From Nectonema munidae (taxonomy: Eukaryota; Nematomorpha; Nectonematoida; Nectonematidae): a stretch of DNA of 64,000 bases. Both the position numbers and the translations under genes were made by a program. Location: assembly GCA_030549495.1 (NCBI GenBank), contig JAUIRK010000896.1, positions 496,001-560,000 on the forward strand, in the 5' to 3' direction. Position 1 is the stretch's first letter; every line of letters begins with the position of its first letter. Of the stretch, positions 22,801 to 29,157 are shown piece by piece. The notes below the pieces were generated by a model. The model searched no databases, was not told where the DNA came from, and saw only the letters and a program-made list of their open reading frames with translations.

Positions 22801-25623
22801 AGGATGAATGCGAGTAGTTAGCGAATTCGATTGTTGTTCAGATAATGTGGTTCAAAATTCTAGAAAAAGAGTGCGGATTAAACGCGAGTGTTTACGGTAC
22901 ATAATATTTAATACGCCGCAAACATAAACGCAACAAGAGAAGCAAAGGCAGTAGATATGATACAGTTGAATTTATACTAAGTTTTTGAAGATTTAAACAA
23001 AACATTTTCTAAAATATAAAAATTTTACTTTGTTTCTTAATAAAAACAGTAATCATGTAAAATCCCAGAAACTATTTTTACAATTGTCTTGGAATTTTAT
23101 ATTTTTAAATTTGAACACGAAGCTTCCAAGTGTGACTTTGCGTTCATACTGCCTTTTTTCATTTACTTGTAATCATAACTTTGTTAATTTCATTCAAAAA
23201 CATTTTTAATAAATACTATTCAATGACACTTTCAGTGAAACTTCTTTTTTAATAAACTTGTCCTTTTATTCCAGTTAATTGGAACTTTAAATTAACTTTA
23301 ATAACTTCTTCATATAGAAAGTTTGAACCTAGTTTTTCATTTGAATATCCATTCCATCAGAGAAAAAATCTCAAATCTATTATTATCTTTTAAACATACA
23401 AACATTTCTTGGATGATTTCGATCAATGAGATACCAAAACATTTCGTTTATAATATAAATAGAATATATAATAAACTAAAAGGGGTTGTCAAATTTATTC
23501 ATGCAAACAAGGAATCATAGCAGAAGCAATTTTCTGTTCCATTGGAATTCATCGAAGTACTTAAAAAACGCGACTCAGACTTCAGATCTACAGAAACCCG
23601 CCTCTGACTCCCAATATTTATCATTTTGCGACTCCGAATATTTATCATTTTAGTAAAAGGCTAAAAAATTAGAATGAACTTTTTTTTATTTTACGTAAAA
23701 AATAGCTTGTAAAGGAGCAAAACTCAGTTTATGAGGGGAAAGTTTTTAGGAAAAAAATTAAAACGAAATAGCTTTGAAAAAAAAATTATTTTGCCTTAGA
23801 TAAAAATCTTATAGACAATAATCTGAAAATCTTTTTGAAGAGAATGCAAGAAAGACACTAAACTACAAGGACAAACCAATATAACATGTTAATAAATTAT
23901 GTTGAAGAAAATAGATCAAAATTTTTGCTTACAAAGAAAGTTCTAAAATTCAGGAAATCTTTCAATGACTATCTAAGATTAACATTCACAAACGACCTTG
24001 AAATATGGTACATGTCATCACTTTTTTTTTTTGAGATTTATGACATTTGAAACAGAAAAGTTGATGATCCATAATTATACATTTTTAAAGTCAAAGTCGC
24101 AAAATTATATATAGGTAGAGTCATTAATGTTAAAATTTTTTTATGTAGATGGAGTTGCAGTCTCAAAAATTACAAATAGTTGGAGTAAGAGTCGCAGAAT
24201 TATAAATAAGTGGAATGAGAGTCGAAGTCGAAAAATAATAAATAAGCGGAATCGAAGTCGCCAAATATTCGCCAACTCGACAAAACTGCCCCCAATACTC
24301 AAAAAGATCTGGATTCCAAGCTTTTTTTACGATTTCTCAAATATATAGTTTGAAAAATTCTAAATTATAGCCAAAAAATTCTAATTTCATTAGATTCTTA
24401 TTACAAACAAATCTTTTTTGAAACTTAATACTGATATAGAATAGATTTTCAATAAAAAACAAAGATTTATAAGTTTTTATATTTTTTTTTAAATTAAAAA
24501 AGATGTTATAAACCAAATTAACACTGTTTTTAGACATTTATATAGAAAAGCAATGAAAATGTAATCTATTTTTTTGAGCAATGAAGAGCGAAGTAGGTAA
24601 CTTAAAAGTTATACTGTCATCAATGTATAATTATAGATTCAAAGAAGTTAATACCACATAACAATTTATTGTAGTCTTAGAAAATTGAAATAAAATTTTT
24701 ATATCAGCGGAAAAAAGAACTAAAATTATAACTCAATATTTCAATTTTAAGGATCAGAGACAGACATTACTTTTCCTACTCGGACTCCAGGTTTTCACAA
24801 AATTAGGATTTCGCTTCTCTCAAAACCTCGGAATCCAACTCAGCAACCCTGAATTTTAACCACAAAAATTATTGTATCATGGGTTCCAAGCAGGACCTAC
24901 CTAAATGGTATACTTTGCTTAAATCAGTGTTAAATGTGGTAGGCGGCATTGAAATGATAAATCTTGGAGATTTATGATTCTAATTTGAAATAAAGATAAA
25001 GGGACTCTACCCTTAAAATCGGAAACCAGGGAAGAGCTTTCTGAGATTCATCATACACGGAATTGAATATTTTTTTCAAGCGAAAGGGTTTTTCGTTTTG
25101 CATGTTCACTGAAAGAAAGTAAAAGTCGTGACGACAGGAGAAGAAGATGATGGATGTTTCTTCAAGACCGGGATAGAAGAAACAGTGAGCAGGGGAAATA
25201 GAAGGTGGTGTGTTGTTCGTGGGAAAGAGGTTGTAATGCGTAATGAAGGTAGAGAAGATGTCATAAAGCAAGAGTTGGCCGTCCTCTTGTAGACAGAGCA
25301 GTTCCTCTCTCTCAGACCACGCGATCCAAATCAACTTTCCACTTTTCCATCTAAAATTTTAAATGGTGCAAAAAAAGGAAAATGTTTGCAACAACAATAA
25401 TGAGATGGGAATGAAATTTACGCACTCAAACGAGGAAATAATGCTCCCACATGAGGTGCATATGAATACTTTTGGTCGGGTGCTTGGAAGTCCCTTGCTC
25501 GAATTGCGTGACTTGGCTGACACAAACGCAATTGGTCCATTGAAAGGAGATGAAGTAAAGAGAAAACAACTTTGAACGTCTTCGACTTCCTTAGGAAGAC
25601 AAAATTTGAATATTTCCATTTTC
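4635..25623 (-). CDS. VPS16: VPS16, HOPS/CORVET core subunit (10 exons, first exon not found)
   Basis: Spliced gene whose product matches animal VPS16 along nearly its whole length. VPS16 is a core subunit of the HOPS and CORVET complexes, binds the SM protein VPS33, and serves membrane tethering and fusion at endosomes and lysosomes. Visible exons total 2638 nt. After one base that completes an upstream codon, they give 878 codons and a TGA stop. The phase agrees at all nine junctions. Exons 25350 to 18724 encode the N-terminal beta-propeller (Vps16_N); exons 15845 to 4635 encode the alpha-solenoid (Vps16_C). Diagnostic stretches are EELLCLQEDGQLLLYD, PEMDGCRITTLTTHEFLQ, AAIFGKSFL and FVDLSLHQTLL. 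The human protein is 839 residues; extra length here includes an H/E/P-rich loop and a run of Glu in exon 21595-21247. No coding stops or frameshifts were seen, so the gene looks functional. The first acceptor implies an upstream exon of perhaps 20-25 residues that was not identified. Confidence 0.95.
4850..7300. other. VPS16 intron, AT-rich
   Basis: Intron between the last two VPS16 exons. Very AT-rich with many A and T runs. Short open frames were inspected and none resembles a protein. No transposon ends were recognised. Confidence 0.5.
7303..7483 (-). CDS. VPS16: VPS16 exon (visible residues 763-823)
   Basis: Acceptor TTTCGTAG, donor CAA|GTAACT. Encodes FSYLMAIVAAENHKW and SGFSFEYAAGLAIQLSKNTL, matching human LWWLKLTALADLEDW and [21 protein letters not shown]. 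The phase-2 junction makes an Arg codon, restoring EKRFSYL against human DKRLWWL. Confidence 0.92.
7840..7886. repeat. Partial TTAA-type MITE (same family as 14338-14427)
   Basis: The stretch around AGTAGACGATTAATTTT followed by GCATGCTTGAAATGG matches the right half of the MITE at 14338-14427. The left end is diverged or lost; a possible relic is CCCCCTGAATATGCC at about 7753. Lies in a VPS16 intron. Confidence 0.5.
8282..8682. mobile_element. hAT end and pogo-like MITE in VPS16 intron
   Basis: CAGTGGTCCTAAACTTTGG at 8282 is a hAT-like end. From about 8384 to 8682 lies a candidate pogo/Tigger MITE. Its left end reads AAGTCATCCCTCGTTAATCC; the right end, reverse complemented, reads ACAGTCAATCCTCTTTAATG, followed by TA. 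About 300 bp, non-coding, old. Confidence 0.45.
8690..10330. other. VPS16 intron, nothing recognised
   Basis: AT-rich intron sequence. An 82-codon open frame at 8919-9167 has lysine/asparagine-rich content typical of chance frames in AT-rich DNA. No repeat ends were recognised. Confidence 0.45.
10335..10470 (+). repeat. Dispersed repeat, inverted partner at 20210-20352
   Basis: Aligns with the reverse complement of about 20210-20352. Shared pieces are AAAATTCATT(C/T)CCATTAGAAT, GCAAATTTTAAAAGTTTTT and GGTGTATTCTATGTATAT. Both copies lie in VPS16 introns in opposite orientation. Family not recognised, no coding content. Confidence 0.7.
10625..10848 (-). CDS. VPS16: VPS16 exon (visible residues 689-763)
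   Basis: Acceptor TTTTATAG, donor AAAAAG|GTTTTC. Encodes KASTALVYASSNDDF and KNFVDLSLHQTLLSLLKLGR, then FKFAEKR, matching human [30 protein letters not shown] and FRIPDKR. Confidence 0.94.
11210..11460. repeat. GACTCC/GGAGTC-rich repeat
   Basis: Several copies of GACTCC and CTCGAC words (GACCGACTCCAAA, CGACCTCGACTCC, CCCCGACTCCACC). The same vocabulary recurs at 23540-24860 and 34800-34890, where it abuts CAGGGTTGC ends. Probably a decayed non-autonomous DNA element. Lies just downstream of a VPS16 exon within the intron. Confidence 0.5.
11590..11834 (-). CDS. VPS16: VPS16 exon (visible residues 607-688)
   Basis: Acceptor TTGATAAAG, donor AAA|GTAAGC. Encodes NPNLLWQIILHLKESRTHGD, MQPLAHLFLKSCDLQQ and FIQQDNFLSQAKVYIH, matching human VLLHLKNELNRGDF, QPMALSLYRQFCKHQE and YNQDDNHQELGSFHI. 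Confidence 0.94.
11840..13958. other. VPS16 intron, AT-rich
   Basis: Intron between exons 14294-14048 and 11834-11590. At about 12365-12435 GGGGTCGCAACG and CCCCTGGGTCGCATAG resemble worn hAT ends. At 13700-13780 there is TATGTATT-rich low complexity. No gene seen. Confidence 0.45.
14048..14294 (-). CDS. VPS16: VPS16 exon (visible residues 525-607)
   Basis: Acceptor CTTCCTAAG, donor ATGG|GTATGC. Encodes DEIASRLDG, YALKLKRRKLVKHLLQKD and QQIPLLIAMSEIELASRRSIEMG, matching human [24 protein letters not shown]. The donor is set by the rejoined reading EMGNPNLLW. Confidence 0.92.
14338..14427. mobile_element. TTAA-flanked piggyBac-type MITE A (90 bp)
   Basis: TTAA (14334-14337) precedes CCCCTTCAGGCC. 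The other end, reverse complemented, reads CCCTTTCAGGCATACG. Just inside the left end lies a weak palindrome (GGGACATCGGTGCCTC, 14353-14368). The right flank is degenerate. Inserted in a VPS16 intron next to the 14294 acceptor. Non-autonomous and presumably mobilised by a piggyBac transposase. Confidence 0.6.
14548..14673 (-). mobile_element. TTAA-flanked piggyBac-type MITE B
   Basis: TTAA on both sides (14544-14547 and 14674-14677). CCGCTTAACGAACCGA is followed directly by GTCGACAATTGCGGAC, an imperfect 16-bp palindrome (14564-14579). The interior aligns in reverse complement with MITE C (19954-20059), sharing AGATTTGTATTAAAAAGCAT and AACGCAG. Confidence 0.7.
14700..15460. other. VPS16 intron, AT-rich
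   Basis: Sequence between MITE B and the next VPS16 exon. No recognisable repeat or gene. A 67-codon minus frame at 15144-15347 is a hydrophobic chance frame. Confidence 0.4.
15463..15845 (-). CDS. VPS16: VPS16 exon (visible residues 397-524)
   Basis: Acceptor GCTTTAG, donor AAG|GTAAAG. Encodes LETAVEECIKAA, QSLLLKAAIFGKSFL, LLRILNALKN and WARYK, matching the human AVQQCIEAA, KSLLRAASFGKCFL, LRVLNAVRD and HWACYK. Part of the Vps16_C alpha-solenoid. Confidence 0.95.
15930..16627 (-). repeat. Dispersed repeat R1, copy A
   Basis: Aligns over about 650 bases with the reverse complement of 57957-58610 at high similarity. Shared landmarks are GAAGTTAAATATTT, CAGTGCTTCTAACCTTTATT, TTTTTGCACTCGCCAAAAAT, TTGTGTAGCTAAAAATGTG (reverse strand) and a terminal GGGGCAATTGTCCG. 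The CAGTGCTTCTAACC end resembles a hAT terminus, but the other end does not mirror it. Non-coding. Lies in a VPS16 intron. Confidence 0.8.
16630..17260. other. VPS16 intron, AT-rich
   Basis: AT-rich intron DNA between repeat R1 and the mariner. Nothing recognised. Confidence 0.4.
17263..18589 (-). mobile_element. DD41D-type mariner element (Tc1/mariner superfamily)
   Basis: Bounded by inverted repeats of about 27 bp: CGGTGTCCACAAAGTCTTTA then GACAA at the left, and its reverse complement at the right. The right end is followed by the expected TA; the left flank has decayed. It contains a transposase gene on the minus strand (18407 to 17457). About 1.33 kb, typical of a full-length mariner. 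Lies in the VPS16 intron between exons 19026-18724 and 15845-15463. Confidence 0.9.
17457..18407 (-). pseudogene. Mariner DD41D-type transposase, inactivated
   Basis: Starts MDTPQEKAQCVSWLIETK. Two in-frame TAA stops follow near residue 26, then the frame stays open through IRKWHKQFMETGTL, GGRPRISEEDIDRIRQSF (helix-turn-helix part) and the DDE domain. Catalytic Asp residues are visible in IYFSDEATFH, FLQQDGAPLH and PLDFFLWGY. Relatives have 41 residues between the second and third Asp. Here there are 32, because an in-frame gap of about 9 residues removes the WPxRSPDLT segment. With the early stops this copy is dead, though the rest is well preserved. Confidence 0.9.
18724..19026 (-). CDS. 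VPS16: VPS16 exon (visible residues 296-397)
   Basis: Acceptor TTTTGCAG, donor AAAG|GTTTGT. Encodes WMANDEAVLVVYREINLL, then PEMDGCRITTLTTHEFLQ and RVPDLIVSIFKIGSLSHSA, which match the human [37 protein letters not shown] region closely. End of the propeller and start of the solenoid. Confidence 0.95.
19385..19540. repeat. Dispersed repeat R1, partial diverged copy C
   Basis: Reads in the same orientation as 58450-58600. It shares TTTTACTTTAATCAAA, GGCATTTTAATCTGAACAAT and a GGTTAAGAGCCATTGCTC end equivalent to GGTTAGAAGCACTG. More diverged than copies A and B. Confidence 0.5.
19954..20059 (+). mobile_element. TTAA-flanked piggyBac-type MITE C
   Basis: TTAA at 19950-19953. The left end CCCGTTAACGACCAAA and the right end (reverse complement) CCGGTTATCGACCACA match at 13 of 16. 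Immediately inside the right end is the near-perfect palindrome GTCGACATATGTCGAG (20028-20043). Same family as MITE B. Confidence 0.75.
20210..20352 (-). repeat. Dispersed repeat, inverted partner of 10335-10470
   Basis: See 10335-10470. Same order of landmarks on the opposite strand, in another VPS16 intron. Confidence 0.7.
20360..21240. other. VPS16 intron, with a possible pogo-like end pair
   Basis: Mostly AT-rich intron. ACAGTAGATTTTCCACTTATA at about 20746 and, reverse complemented, TACAGTAAACCCTGTCTTAA ending near 21031 could be the ends of a decayed Tigger-type MITE. The match is weak. Confidence 0.3.
21247..21595 (-). CDS. VPS16: VPS16 exon (visible residues 180-296)
   Basis: Acceptor TTTCTAG, donor CA|GTGAGT. 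Encodes ILTCGTDALYLFDASG, then an insertion rich in His, Glu and Pro (HKHEHEHPPPS), then LLFSSAYLWIGSTSFKKK, matching the human LFTDTGYIWMGTASLKEK. A QEEEEEAG run follows. The two low-complexity inserts are absent from the human protein and are probably surface loops of the propeller. Confidence 0.93.
21620..22440. other. VPS16 intron with TACC microsatellite
   Basis: Intron sequence. A short (CCTA)n run lies at 22168-22190. No gene or mobile-element end recognised in the rest. Confidence 0.4.
22445..22592 (-). repeat. tRNA-derived SINE (family 2)
   Basis: On the minus strand the head reads GCAGATGGCCTAGTGGAAGG (box A region) and, 40 bases on, GGTTCGATTCC (perfect box B). This is the layout of a Leu/Ser-type tRNA with a long variable arm. 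It is followed by a tRNA-unrelated body with TATCCTTATCCTGCCCAGC. The acceptor stem does not pair, so it is a SINE or tRNA pseudogene, not a tRNA gene. Lies in a VPS16 intron. Confidence 0.75.
22600..23540. other. VPS16 intron, AT-rich
   Basis: AT-rich intron DNA, with ATTATT-type low complexity at 22710-22770. No recognisable element. Confidence 0.4.
23540..24860. repeat. Decayed element rich in GAGTCG/CGACTC words
   Basis: Left part carries CGCGACTCAGAC, CCGCCTCTGACTCCC and TTTGCGACTCCGAAT. The middle (24080-24270) carries GTCAAAGTCGCAAAAT, GAGTCGCAGAATTATAAATA and GAGTCGAAGTCGAAAA. The right end reads TCGGAATCCAACTCAGCAACCCTG, reverse complement of a CAGGGTTGC start. The same start occurs at 34802. 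Probably a non-autonomous, hAT-like element with internal GGAGTC repeats. Limits approximate. Confidence 0.5.
25011..25350 (-). CDS. VPS16: VPS16 exon (visible residues 66-179)
   Basis: Bounded by TTTTAG acceptor and AGG|GTAGAG donor. Encodes WKSGKLIWIAWSEREELLC and LQEDGQLLLYDIF, the best conserved propeller blade. It ends in LPWFPILR, matching the human SCWTVLCQD boundary. Confidence 0.93.
25426..25623 (-). CDS. VPS16: VPS16 exon (visible residues 1-66)
   Basis: Starts after a TTTTTTTGTCAACAG acceptor and reads KMEIFKFCLPKEVEDVQ, then SSPFNGPIAF, matching the APYGGPIALL region of human VPS16, then the IISSFE strand. The donor GA|GTGCGT is chosen because it rejoins the frame to give FEWKSG, as in the human WKSG. 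A nearby GTAAAT would break the frame. The phase at the acceptor (two bases needed) argues against the in-exon ATG as the true start. Confidence 0.88.
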
Positions 25624-25639
25624 CTGTTGACAAAAAAAT

Positions 25640-26870
25640 TAAAATTATTTTCTTTATTACATTATAAATTGTTGAAAAAGTTAACACGGAGAAAAAGCAG
25701 TTCATCATTCTTAAAACAAAATTTTAAGAATTTGAAAGCTAATTAGCGGTTCAATTGTACTCTTACATTTTATATACTTTGTTTCTTATACCGTGTACTT
25801 TGGCATTTCAATATTTCAATAAATTTTTCTTCTTCTTCTTCAACTATTGTATTGATCAATATAGAGATTGATTTTTAAATAATCATACCTTACTAAGGAA
25901 AATAATTAGTAATAATTATAAATAAAAAAACTACAATGTTTTCTCATTCAATTTCAGAATAGAGGTAACGTCTAAATATGACAGATCTCCTTTTTATTCG
26001 AGGCAAGGTCATTTTTCAAGTGCGGTGGAGTCGAAGCTAAAGGCCGGAGCTAAAGGAAACTTTAGCATATGACATCAGCCAAGTATAAAGGTATTGTCTC
26101 TCATTCCTGTTATGTTAAAACACAGATCACTCTTTTACCTTTTAAATAAATAAGTAAACAAAAGGTGTAAGAATCATGCAATTGTTTTTCTGGTATTTTT
26201 AAGGATCTTAAATTATTTTTTGGATTAAATCTAAATTTTTACATCATTTTAGGTTGATTAAAAGTTTATTTTTTATAATAATTTAGATAAAACAAGAAAT
26301 CATTTGTCCTTTTATTTCTATTGACATTATACTGAAGAATTTTGTCTAATGAACGATGCAAAGATTTTTATATAATCATTTTCTCAAACAATCAAATAGA
26401 AGTTCACGAAGCTGGAGCTCGAGGTGTAGCCAAGAAATACTTTTCTTGTTTTTTGGCTCAAAAGTCGTGCCAATTTCGTGGAAACACGTTAAGCAACAAA
26501 ATATACACTTTTTTACAAACCAATTTAGAGCGTCCAAAAGCTTCCCGAAAATTCTTTTCATGGTTAGTAATAAGTGCTTGTTCAAATGTTATAACACTTA
26601 CTATGTTAAAAGCTCTCCATCTTACTTCTCAGTTATTTTCTTTCTTTCCCTTTCAGAAACTAATCCTTAAAAATTTTAGATTTAGGAACACATGTAATAC
26701 CAAAATTTTATCATATACTTTGGCTGTGTTTATATTGTTTTTTTATAAAATAATTCATAACTAATGTGTTTATGGTGATAAATACAAAATACTTAGAAGG
26801 AGCTTAGGATTCAATCGAAAAATAAAGGTTATTATATTAGTTAGAATTCAGACTATGAAGCACCTCCCCC
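25640..26870. other. Upstream region of VPS16
   Basis: Expected to hold the first VPS16 exon and promoter, but none could be fixed. Overlapping plus-strand frames at 26342-26764 have no recognisable content. A stretch near 25795 (minus strand RYKK) was considered as the missing exon but is too weak to call. Confidence 0.3.
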
Positions 26871-26885
26871 CATCTGGCTTAGAAG

Positions 26886-27207
26886 CAGGCCCGTAGCCAG
26901 CGAGGGCAGGAAGGGGCTAAGCCTCCCCTCCTCAACTCAGATTCAGAGCCCCCCCCCCCCAACCTAAAATATTTCGATATCAATAAAGGGTTCAGGTTTA
27001 TTTTTAACTATATATAAAAATTTGGTACTTATTAGTTATCTCCCTGCCACTTAAAATTTTTTTCAGTAATTTACTAAAAAATTTTTTTTGAATGGGGGAG
27101 AGAGAACCCATAAGTACCTAAAAAAATTTTGTGAAAATAATAACCCCCCCCCCCCCCCCAAAATTTTTTCCAGCCCTCCCAATTGAAAAGTCCTAGCTAC
27201 GGGCCTG
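26886..27207. mobile_element. hAT-type MITE with perfect 8-bp target duplication
   Basis: Ends CAGGCCCGTAGCCAG and CTAGCTACGGGCCTG are inverted repeats, and CTTAGAAG flanks both sides (26878-26885 and 27208-27215). An 8-bp duplication and CAG...CTG ends are typical of hAT. 322 bp, non-coding, with two poly-C runs. The intact duplication suggests a recent insertion. Confidence 0.88.
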
Positions 27208-27215
27208 CTTAGAAG

Positions 27216-29150
27216 AGGGGGCGTGTGAAGTTCAAAAAGACACAAAATGATAAACAGATATTTTTCAAGGTATTAAAAAGAAAAAATAATTATTAGTTAA
27301 TTTCTAGTTTAATATATTATTTTTAAATGATATACTTAAAAAGTTCATATATGTATCCTTCTACTGCAAAAAAAGAATACGTTTGTTTGCCTTTAAAAAT
27401 ATTATCCGAAAAATTTCGACGAAACATTTTTTCAAAACAGAATTTTTAATACTTATTGCGATAAAAAAGAGCAAAGAAATGGATTTGAAGTTCCGAGTAA
27501 TTTGGGCTATAAAATGTCTTCTTTAAAAATCCAAAGTTAAGGAACTTATCAGATTCATCTAGCGATCCTTTTTTAATATTTTTTATAATACAATTATAAA
27601 TATTGCTACATCTTGGTAAAAAATGATTAACATAAATTATTATTCACGTAAAACTACGTAAAAAGTAGTATTCACGTTTTTTTTATCTAATAAGGAGACG
27701 TGAGGGTATTTTCAAAATAAAAATGGGGTGTGGAGAAAAAAAGTTTGAGAAACACTTTTATAAACGCCTAAAAATTGCATGAATAAATTTCATACCGTAA
27801 AAAATCTTCTTCCCCAAGAGGATACCAGTCCATTTTCTACGTAATAGATATCACAAGGTGTTCACGAAAGCAAAGATCCCTAAAAGATACATATCAATTG
27901 ATAAAAAAGTGAAGATGCACAAAATAAAATAGTATGTAGCTGTTTTATAAAAAATAAAATTTAAATATGCAAAAGTTTGAAGCCAAGCTTATTCCATGCT
28001 TTAGATTTGTTGACATATTAAAAAGTTTAAAACCAAATTATACATGAATTAGATTTGCTCATTTTAACGTTTTAGAAAACTTCCATTTTTATTTTATTTC
28101 ATTGATATCTTTTTAGTCCTTCCGGTTTTTCGGAATTGTCCTAGTTTTGACGTCGCTTAACAACCGAATTCCGAAGGATTTAGAAAAATTCCGGTTTTTC
28201 ATTCACTAATCTTATATGTCAAAAGAAGAAGTAGGAAAATTTTAGCTCCAATGTGATTGCTTATCTCTTTTTTCAGTATAAAAACTCATTTTTTACCTTT
28301 AGAGTATTTTGTTCATATTAATTATTTTTGTAAGAAATGCAAAGTTTTGTTCTTGAATTTTTTCAATGCCATTTATGTCTCAGTTTGATAGTGTAAACAT
28401 CTGGCGTGTCCCTATCATGGCATGAATTATACTTTTCCATTTGTGAACATTTTCTACTGTTATGACTTATGAGGTAAACATGACAATTTAGGATATTAAA
28501 AGTATAATATATATGCTTGTATTTATAAAGAGTCGGTTTTAAGTAGTTTTATCGAAATTAGGCCCTCAAACTAAGTGGCCTGGGGAAAGCAGTGACAGAG
28601 TTATTATTTGAAGCAATTTTTGTATGCTAAGAGCTAACAATAGAAACTAAAATTGTTGAAACTATTGATGATGCAATTATTTTGCGAAAAAGTTTTTTCT
28701 TCTTTTAAAAACTTGTGTAAAAATAAGCAGTATGCATGTAAGTCTCTTCCTTTGTATTAAAAAATATAAATTCTAGGGGTATAGCGAATAGCAATGAATC
28801 CGGTTAACCGGTTTTTCAAAGGAGCCAGCTTCGGATGTCTGATAAGATCCATCAGATATTAGGCCGGTTATTAAATAAAACAATGCAAATTTAATTTTCA
28901 CAATAAATTAAAAAATCGTTTATTAAAAAAATAGAAAAACTTGCAAATTGAAAATATTTACAGAGAGGGTTTAAAAATAAACTTTTATTTTTGAAATCAT
29001 TATCATTTTAATTTTGTAATTGGGATTTCATATTTTTACTAGGGCAAGAAATTTGCTTTTTAGGATTTTTTCAATTCTGTTTTTAAATTTAAGCTTTAAT
29101 TCATTTTGTAAAAGCTTTAAAATTTTTAATTTTACACAACGTATACAATT
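27216..29150. other. AT-rich spacer
   Basis: No gene recognised. At 28800-28880 there is a CCGGTTAACCGG-containing stretch. Otherwise low complexity. Confidence 0.4.
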
Positions 29151-29157
29151 ATTTTAA

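Noticed and set aside
4635-25623. VPS16 as a pseudogene because of its large repeat-filled introns
   Set aside because: All visible exons are open, the phases agree, splice sites are canonical GT-AG and conserved residues are kept.
25740-25860. Missing first exon of VPS16 (a minus-strand stretch reading RYKK or RNKVYK)
   Set aside because: Only a few residues resemble the YRK motif, the donor is weak and stops are close by.
26342-26764. 140-codon plus-strand open frame upstream of VPS16
   Set aside because: Overlaps another long frame, has no recognisable domain and no splice or composition signal.
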